Assembly (NCBI GenBank): GCA_913062745.1
Contig: CAJXXJ010000238.1
Coordinates: 1-6,297 of the forward strand
Length of the DNA: 6,297 bases
Direction: 5' to 3'
Source: an uncultured Phaeodactylibacter sp.
GTDB lineage: Bacteria; Bacteroidota; Bacteroidia; Chitinophagales; Saprospiraceae
Part shown: in pieces, positions 1 to 4,476 of the stretch
How the letters are laid out: the number at the start of each line of letters is the position of its first letter
Numbering within the stretch: position 1 is the stretch's first letter
Translations under genes and position numbers: made by a program
Notes under the pieces: generated by a model
Told to the model about the DNA's origin: nothing
Database searches by the model: none
Seen by the model: the letters and a program-made list of their open reading frames with translations, nothing else

Positions 1-1529
1 GCCGCAACGGCTTTGGCATCCGCCTCAACCGCCTCAATGTACAGTGGGTCACCAACGGGCAGCTGAGCTACAGCAAAAACTGGTCAGACGTGCACCACTT
101 CAGCGCCCTGGCCGGAGCAGAGGCTAATGGGCAGAACCGCCGCGAACAGCGCATCTCCGCCAGCAATTTCCCGCTCGATGACCTGCGGCAGATCGGTACC
201 ATCGCCAACGAGAATACACAAGCCGATGAAGCCCGCTTCGAGCGCAACACCCTGTCGTACTTCGGGCAGGCGAGCTACGATTTTGACTACCGCTACTACT
301 TCAGCACCAGCGTACGCCGCGATGCCTCTTCCCTCTTCGGCGGTGATGTCAATTCCGAGACCTTCTACGCCCTCGGTGCCGGCTGGGCTTTCAGCGAAGA
401 AAAATGGCTGCAGGCCGACTGGCTGAGCTTTGCCAAGCTGCGCGCTTCCTACGGGCTGACCGGCAACTCCCGCATCGGCACCTACACCGCCCGCGGGCTG
501 TACCGCTTTGATACAGACCTGGGCTACGGAGACCTCGTCGGCCTGGCCCCCAGCAGTGCGCCCAACGACCGCCTGACCTGGGAGCGGGAAGACAAGCTGA
601 ATTTCGGGCTCGACCTCTCCCTTTGGAACAGCCGCGTTGACCTGACCGTGGAGCACTACGTCGAAACCACCCGCGATGCCATCTCCACCATACCGGTCCC
701 GCTGGAAAGCGGTTTCACCACCATCGTGGCCAATTTTGGCGATATGCGCAACCGCGGCTGGGAGATCACCCTGAATACCAACAACCTCGAAGGGCAGCTG
801 CGCTGGTCCACCACCTTCACCGGAGCCTGGAACCGCAATACCGTGCTGCGCCTCCTTACGGAAAATATACCCGGCGGCTTCAATGCGCGCGGCCTGCGTG
901 AAGGCGAGGATGTCAATACGCTGTTCGGCATCCGCTACGCCGGCGTGGACCCCTACAACGGCAAAGCCCTGTACTACCTGCCCGATGGCAGCATCACCGA
1001 TGATCAGCGGGAAGCAGCCGCCGTGGAGAACCGGGTGCCCATCGGGCGGTCCGTGCCAATCATCAGCGGCGGGCTGATCAACAACTTTGGCTACCGCGGG
1101 CTGTCCTTGTCCTTCCTGATGCAGTACAACTACGGGCAGGACATCATCATCGATGCGCTGACTTTGACGGACGGCAACCAAATCGACTTCAACAATCAGA
1201 GTGTCGATCAGCTGTACCGCTGGCAGCAGCCCGGCGTACTGACGGACACGCGCCGCCTGCACGCCCGCAATCCGGTCACCCGCAACAGTACCCGCTTCCT
1301 GTTTGACGCCAGTCATATCCGCCTGGCTAACCTGCAGCTGTCCTATCAGCTGCCGCAGCCCTGGCTGGAGCTGCTCCGCATGCGCAAGCTGCAGCTGAAC
1401 GCGCAGGTTGATAACCTGTTCTACCTTTATACCACTACGGCGGAGCAGGGGCGCAACAGCGTGGCGGAATACCGATTTTTGTTCCCGAAAGCCCGCACCT
1501 GGAGCTTTGGCATAAACATAGGCTTGTAA
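1..1529 (+). CDS. SusC-like TonB-dependent outer-membrane receptor, C-terminal part (5' truncated by window)
   Basis: This is the outer-membrane barrel that imports a bound nutrient, probably an oligosaccharide or peptide, into the periplasm using TonB energy. The first complete codon is at base 3, and 508 residues are visible before the TAA at 1527-1529. SusC-family receptors are usually about 1000 residues, so the signal peptide, carboxypeptidase-like domain, TonB box, plug and first barrel strands lie outside the window. Visible family hallmarks, in order, are RASYGLTGN (from base 441), a strand/turn motif NFGDMRNRGWEITLN (from base 732), the GGLINNFGYRGLSLSF strand (about 1068-1115), LANLQLSYQLPQPWLELLR followed by a VDNLFYLYT element (about 1324-1434), and the terminal barrel strand ending in FGINIGL. 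The alternating aromatic/polar pattern is that of a beta-barrel. The SusD-like gene begins 2 nt downstream, which confirms the SusC assignment over a generic TonB receptor. Substrate specificity cannot be read from this fragment. Confidence 0.97.
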   Translation, partial: RNGFGIRLNRLNVQWVTNGQLSYSKNWSDVHHFSALAGAEANGQNRREQRISASNFPLDDLRQIGTIANENTQADEARFERNTLSYFGQASYDFDYRYYFSTSVRRDASSLFGGDVNSETFYALGAGWAFSEEKWLQADWLSFAKLRASYGLTGNSRIGTYTARGLYRFDTDLGYGDLVGLAPSSAPNDRLTWEREDKLNFGLDLSLWNSRVDLTVEHYVETTRDAISTIPVPLESGFTTIVANFGDMRNRGWEITLNTNNLEGQLRWSTTFTGAWNRNTVLRLLTENIPGGFNARGLREGEDVNTLFGIRYAGVDPYNGKALYYLPDGSITDDQREAAAVENRVPIGRSVPIISGGLINNFGYRGLSLSFLMQYNYGQDIIIDALTLTDGNQIDFNNQSVDQLYRWQQPGVLTDTRRLHARNPVTRNSTRFLFDASHIRLANLQLSYQLPQPWLELLRMRKLQLNAQVDNLFYLYTTTAEQGRNSVAEYRFLFPKARTWSFGINIGL

Positions 1530-1531
1530 AC

Positions 1532-3007
1532 ATGACTGCGATGAGAACGATAACCGCCATATTGGGTATCGCCCTGCTGGGCACCGCCTGTGAAGGCTTT
1601 CTGGACGTGGAGCCGCAGGACGAAATTTCCCGCGAAGAGGCGCTGGACAATATCGAAAATGTGCGTATTGCCATGATCGGTGCCTACAGCGCACTGGCCA
1701 ACAGCAACTACTATCGCCGCAACTTCCCCCTGTATCCGGAAACGGTGGGGCATATACAGCCGAGCCCCAATGCGTCCGACCTGGAAGACTTTCTCTCCGG
1801 CGGCCTGACCAATACCGCCGTCAATACTTATGTGGAAGCCAACTACCGCACCTTCAATGCGAATTACGAAAACTCACAGCTTGGCGCTTTCTACGAAGTG
1901 GGCTACGGGCTGCTGCGCCGCGCCAACGACCTGATCGAGGCCATCCCACGGCTGGAACGCGGTAGTCCGGAAGAGCTGAACAGCCTGCTGGGCGAAGCGC
2001 TGGCACTGCGGGCAATCGGCCACTTTGACCTGCTGCGGTTGTTTGCGCAGCCGCCCAATTTTACGCCGGATGCCAGCCACCCGGGCATCGTACTGCTCGA
2101 CCGCCCGCTATCGGTTTTCGAAAGCCCGGGCCGCTCTACGGTGGCAGCATGCTATGCGCTGATTGTCTCCGATTTGGAACAGGCCATCGAGCTCATCGGG
2201 CCGGATGCCCGCCGCACCAACGAACGCATCTGGCTGAGCCCGCAGTTGGCCAGCGGGCTGCTCGCCCGGGTGGAAGCTTACCGCGGCAACTGGGAACGGG
2301 TGGTCGAACTGGCTTCCCCGGTGATCGAGGACCCTGCCTACGGGCTGATTGATACCGAAAATTACCTGGATGCCTGGCTCAGCCGGGATCTCTTTCCGGA
2401 GGCCATTATGGCGGTGGACTTTCAGCAGGGGAGTGCAGAAGGGATCAATTCCTACGCCGCCGTCATCGGTGCCGCTGTGGAAGAAGAAGAGCTGGACGAT
2501 GAGCCGGTCTGCCGTATCAGCAACGACCTGCTCGCGCTGTTTGCCGAAGAAGATATCCGCCTCGGCCTGTTCGAAGGCAATGGGGCAGGGGATACGCTTT
2601 CGCTAAAATACCCGTTGGAGCGGGATGTGGTGACGGACTTTCCGCTGCTGCGGCTCGCGGAGCTGGACCTGCTGCGCGCCGAGGCTTACGCCAATATCGG
2701 TCAGGAAGCCGCTGCCCGCGCCGACTACGACATCGTGCATCAGCGCGCCCTGCCGGGTGCAGAGCCCACTGTGCTCAGCGGGCAGGCACTGCTGGACGAA
2801 ATTTTTGCCGAAAGGCGGCGCGAGCTACACCTGGAGGGCCATCTGCTGTTTGACCTGGCCCGCACCGGCCGCGATATCGACCGGGATTTCTGCCTGCCGG
2901 CAAACCCGAATTGCTTGTTGGCTTATCCGGATTTCCGGTACATCCTGCCAATTCCGCTGGAAGCGCTGGAGGCGAATCCGAACCTGACGCAAAATGAAGG
3001 GTATTAA
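1532..3007 (+). CDS. SusD-like (RagB/SusD family) nutrient-binding outer-membrane lipoprotein
   Basis: This 491-residue protein should be the surface lipoprotein that forms the hinged lid over the preceding SusC barrel and captures substrate. The N-terminus is a lipoprotein signal peptide ending LLGTAC, with lipidation expected at Cys20, followed by the typical EGFLDVEPQDEIS start of mature SusD proteins. The TPR-like helical N-terminal region includes EALALRAIGHFDLLRLF (about residues 155-171). The C-terminal RagB/SusD region carries DFPLLRLAELDLLRAEAY (369-386) and ERRRELHLEGHLLFDLARTG (427-446). The protein ends with the classic ILPIPLEALEANPNLTQNEGY (471-491), so it is complete. Length is slightly short for the family (commonly about 500-600). 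Cys454 and Cys461 could form a small disulfide loop, which is speculative. An alternative ATG at 1541 would shorten the signal peptide by three residues and fits equally well. The 2-nt gap after the receptor gene implies co-translation. Confidence 0.97.
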   Translation: MTAMRTITAILGIALLGTACEGFLDVEPQDEISREEALDNIENVRIAMIGAYSALANSNYYRRNFPLYPETVGHIQPSPNASDLEDFLSGGLTNTAVNTYVEANYRTFNANYENSQLGAFYEVGYGLLRRANDLIEAIPRLERGSPEELNSLLGEALALRAIGHFDLLRLFAQPPNFTPDASHPGIVLLDRPLSVFESPGRSTVAACYALIVSDLEQAIELIGPDARRTNERIWLSPQLASGLLARVEAYRGNWERVVELASPVIEDPAYGLIDTENYLDAWLSRDLFPEAIMAVDFQQGSAEGINSYAAVIGAAVEEEELDDEPVCRISNDLLALFAEEDIRLGLFEGNGAGDTLSLKYPLERDVVTDFPLLRLAELDLLRAEAYANIGQEAAARADYDIVHQRALPGAEPTVLSGQALLDEIFAERRRELHLEGHLLFDLARTGRDIDRDFCLPANPNCLLAYPDFRYILPIPLEALEANPNLTQNEGY

Positions 3008-3023
3008 TTTAAAATATCACAGT
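3008..3023 (+). promoter_or_regulatory. AT-rich translation leader, no Shine-Dalgarno
   Basis: This 16-nt spacer between the SusD stop and the next start is almost free of G/C (TTTAAAATATCACAGT), in sharp contrast with the GC-rich genes around it. There is no GGAGG-like element. Bacteroidota commonly initiate from A-rich, weakly structured leaders, and that is the proposed role here. It supports choosing the ATG at 3024 over the upstream in-frame ATG at 2994. The leader before the ATG at 4477 contains a similar AAAATnTCA string. The functional role is inferred. Confidence 0.4.
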
Positions 3024-3542
3024 ATGAAACCGCAGTTCCTGCTACTCTTGTTGCCATTGCTAATGGCTGCCTGTGAGGACCCCCGGCCCACACAGCGGGA
3101 GGGCAACATTTTTGACCCGGAAAACGCTTTTCTCCGCTTCAACTACGAGAATACGGTGACAGAGCCTGCTTTGGACAGCCTGGCTTTCGACCTGAGCGAA
3201 GTGGTGGATACGACAGTCGTCATCCCGATAGCCCTGTCCGCCGCCCCGCAGGAAGAAGCCGTGCTGTTCCGCCTGGAGCGGGAGGTAAGCGGCAGCCTGC
3301 AAGCCGGCCAAAACTTTGAGTTGCTGGGAGAAGATGGAGAAGACCCCTTTGAAAAGAACATTTCCCTGGCTCCCGGAGTCTATGATTACGAGCTTCGCTT
3401 TCAGCAGCTCGACAGTGTGCCGGCGCCGGGCGGGCAAATACGGCTGCGGCTGGTGGAAGTAGTGCCTGATTTTATCAAGCTCGGCTTCCCAGGTTCCGGC
3501 CGGGGGCAGGAGTTTACCATAATTTACCGCGATGAGGAATAG
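3024..3542 (+). CDS. Calx-beta-like outer-membrane lipoprotein in the SusE position (function unknown)
   Basis: This 172-residue lipoprotein has no function I can name. The start was chosen at ATG 3024 because it gives a compact signal peptide (MKPQFLLLLLPLLMAAC, lipidated Cys17). An in-frame ATG at 2994 overlaps the SusD gene and would add ten residues ahead of the signal, which is unlikely. After the lipid Cys comes an acidic/proline linker (EDPRPTQ). A beta-rich region then has a Calx-beta-like pattern: TTVVIPIALSAAPQEEAVLF (63-82), then AGQNFELL (94-101, resembling the A-x-x-G-x-D-Y step), then a PGVYDYELRF strand (117-126) and GGQIRLRLVEV (136-146). It ends with GFPGSGRGQEFTIIYRD. Small lipoproteins of this kind often follow SusCD pairs and are annotated as accessory ligand-binding or DUF proteins. 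Whether it binds the SusCD substrate is inference. Its last 11 nt overlap the next gene, suggesting coupled translation. Confidence 0.86.
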   Translation: MKPQFLLLLLPLLMAACEDPRPTQREGNIFDPENAFLRFNYENTVTEPALDSLAFDLSEVVDTTVVIPIALSAAPQEEAVLFRLEREVSGSLQAGQNFELLGEDGEDPFEKNISLAPGVYDYELRFQQLDSVPAPGGQIRLRLVEVVPDFIKLGFPGSGRGQEFTIIYRDEE

Positions 3543-4452
3543 AGCTTTGATTTACCTGGCAGTTGGCAGCCTGTTTGTCCTGATGAGCTGCCAAAAGGAA
3601 GAGCCGGCTCCTGATACGGCGCCGGCACAGGCTGGCTTTGTGCTTACGGAAACGGCAGTGCGGATAGGCGATACGCTGGACTTGCCGGTTTACTTCAATA
3701 AATCTTTGCCGGAGCGCACCGTACTGGCCTACGAGCTACGCGGCAGTGCGCTGCCGGGCAGCGACTACGAAATTCTGCAGGAGCCGGTGCTCGAAGCCGG
3801 CGAGCTGGAGGCATCGTTCCGCATCTACGCCCCGCCCTCTGATGACCCGCAGCGCCTCGAGCGGAATATTGTTCTGGAACTGCTGCCGGTGGAAGGAATA
3901 GAGTACGCGGCGGGCCTGGATACTGCCGAAGTGCTCTTTACCGTACAGGGGCAGGTCGATCTGCGCATCTGGGCGCCCGACATCACCTTCCCGCAACTGT
4001 TTGGCTATACCTCCTTCGGGCCGGAGCCGGTGCCGCCGGGGCGCAGTGGCGAGTTTTTCGCTTTCGCTTACCCCAGCCGAACACAGCCGGATGTTATCGG
4101 TTTTGACAACCCCAACCCGAACTTTGGGACCAATGCATTCAATATGATCCGCCTTTACGATGACCTGGGCGTGACTTCGGCTTCCGCCAAAATCCGCATC
4201 CCCAACGCGCTGCGCTTCATCCCTTCTGAAGCCGGGGCCACATCCGGCCGGGTGGAGGTCATTGAGCAAACCGTGACTGTAGGCCGGCCGGAAAGCAGCG
4301 GGCTGCCGCCACTGCAGGTGGGCATCAGCGGTGAAGGCGAATACGATGAAATCACCGGTATTATTCAGCTGGATTTGGTTTTTGACGAAAGTCAGTTTGG
4401 CGGGCCGGAAGCGGTACTGCGCAAGTATGTTTTTGAAGAAGAACGACGCTAA
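3532..4452 (+). CDS. Two-part surface lipoprotein with N-terminal Calx-beta-like region (SusF position, function unknown)
   Basis: This 306-residue lipoprotein starts inside the end of the preceding gene (11-nt overlap in another frame) and has no better start candidate. The signal peptide runs to VLMSC, with lipidation at Cys20. The residues that follow, QKEE (21-24), resemble the lipoprotein export signal known from Capnocytophaga canimorsus, predicting outward display on the outer membrane. Residues about 35-138 fit a Calx-beta-like sandwich: RIGDTLDLPVYFNKSLPE (44-61), a VLAYELRG strand, LPGSDYEIL (74-82), and ERNIVLELLPVEG before a final TAEVLF strand. Residues about 139-306 form a separate beta-rich region with GFDNPNPNFGTNAFNMIRLYD in the middle and SGEGEYDEITGIIQLDLVF near the end, a pattern typical of Bacteroidota binding lipoproteins. 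I do not recognise a named family for this half. Position after SusCD suggests an accessory substrate-binding role, but no catalytic motif is visible. Confidence 0.87.
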   Translation: MRNRALIYLAVGSLFVLMSCQKEEPAPDTAPAQAGFVLTETAVRIGDTLDLPVYFNKSLPERTVLAYELRGSALPGSDYEILQEPVLEAGELEASFRIYAPPSDDPQRLERNIVLELLPVEGIEYAAGLDTAEVLFTVQGQVDLRIWAPDITFPQLFGYTSFGPEPVPPGRSGEFFAFAYPSRTQPDVIGFDNPNPNFGTNAFNMIRLYDDLGVTSASAKIRIPNALRFIPSEAGATSGRVEVIEQTVTVGRPESSGLPPLQVGISGEGEYDEITGIIQLDLVFDESQFGGPEAVLRKYVFEEERR

Positions 4453-4476
4453 CTAATTACATAAAATCTCAAGACT
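4453..4476 (+). promoter_or_regulatory. AT-rich leader before the ELWxxDGT gene, no Shine-Dalgarno
   Basis: This 24-nt spacer (beginning AACTAATTACATAAAATCTC once the last base of the TAA stop is excluded by one or two positions) is AT-rich and contains AAAATCTCA about 12 nt upstream of the ATG at 4477. That parallels AAAATATCA upstream of the ATG at 3024. It has no purine-rich Shine-Dalgarno box, no room for a full promoter and no hairpin that could serve as a terminator. It is therefore most likely only a translation-initiation leader within a longer transcript. Confidence 0.38.

Noticed and set aside
84..1694. A 536-codon open frame on the minus strand covering the whole SusC fragment
   Set aside because: It is antisense to an unmistakable SusC barrel. 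Its length is explained by the GC-rich third positions of the plus-strand codons, which remove stop codons on the opposite strand. The translation has no recognisable domain, signal or sensible start context, and it runs across the SusC/SusD junction.
2994..3023. Earlier in-frame ATG for the 172-residue lipoprotein (MKGINLKYHS extension)
   Set aside because: It overlaps the SusD gene and would place ten polar residues ahead of an otherwise ideal 17-residue lipoprotein signal peptide. The ATG at 3024 has a suitable AT-rich leader.
3060..3437. Minus-strand open frames within the accessory lipoprotein genes (also 3736-4269)
   Set aside because: They are shadows of the plus-strand coding frames, without initiation context or recognisable protein features.
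4453..4476. A promoter or terminator between the lipoprotein and ELWxxDGT genes
   Set aside because: There are only 24 nt. No inverted repeat with a T-run and no Bacteroidota-type TTG...TAnnTTTG promoter pair can be seen there.
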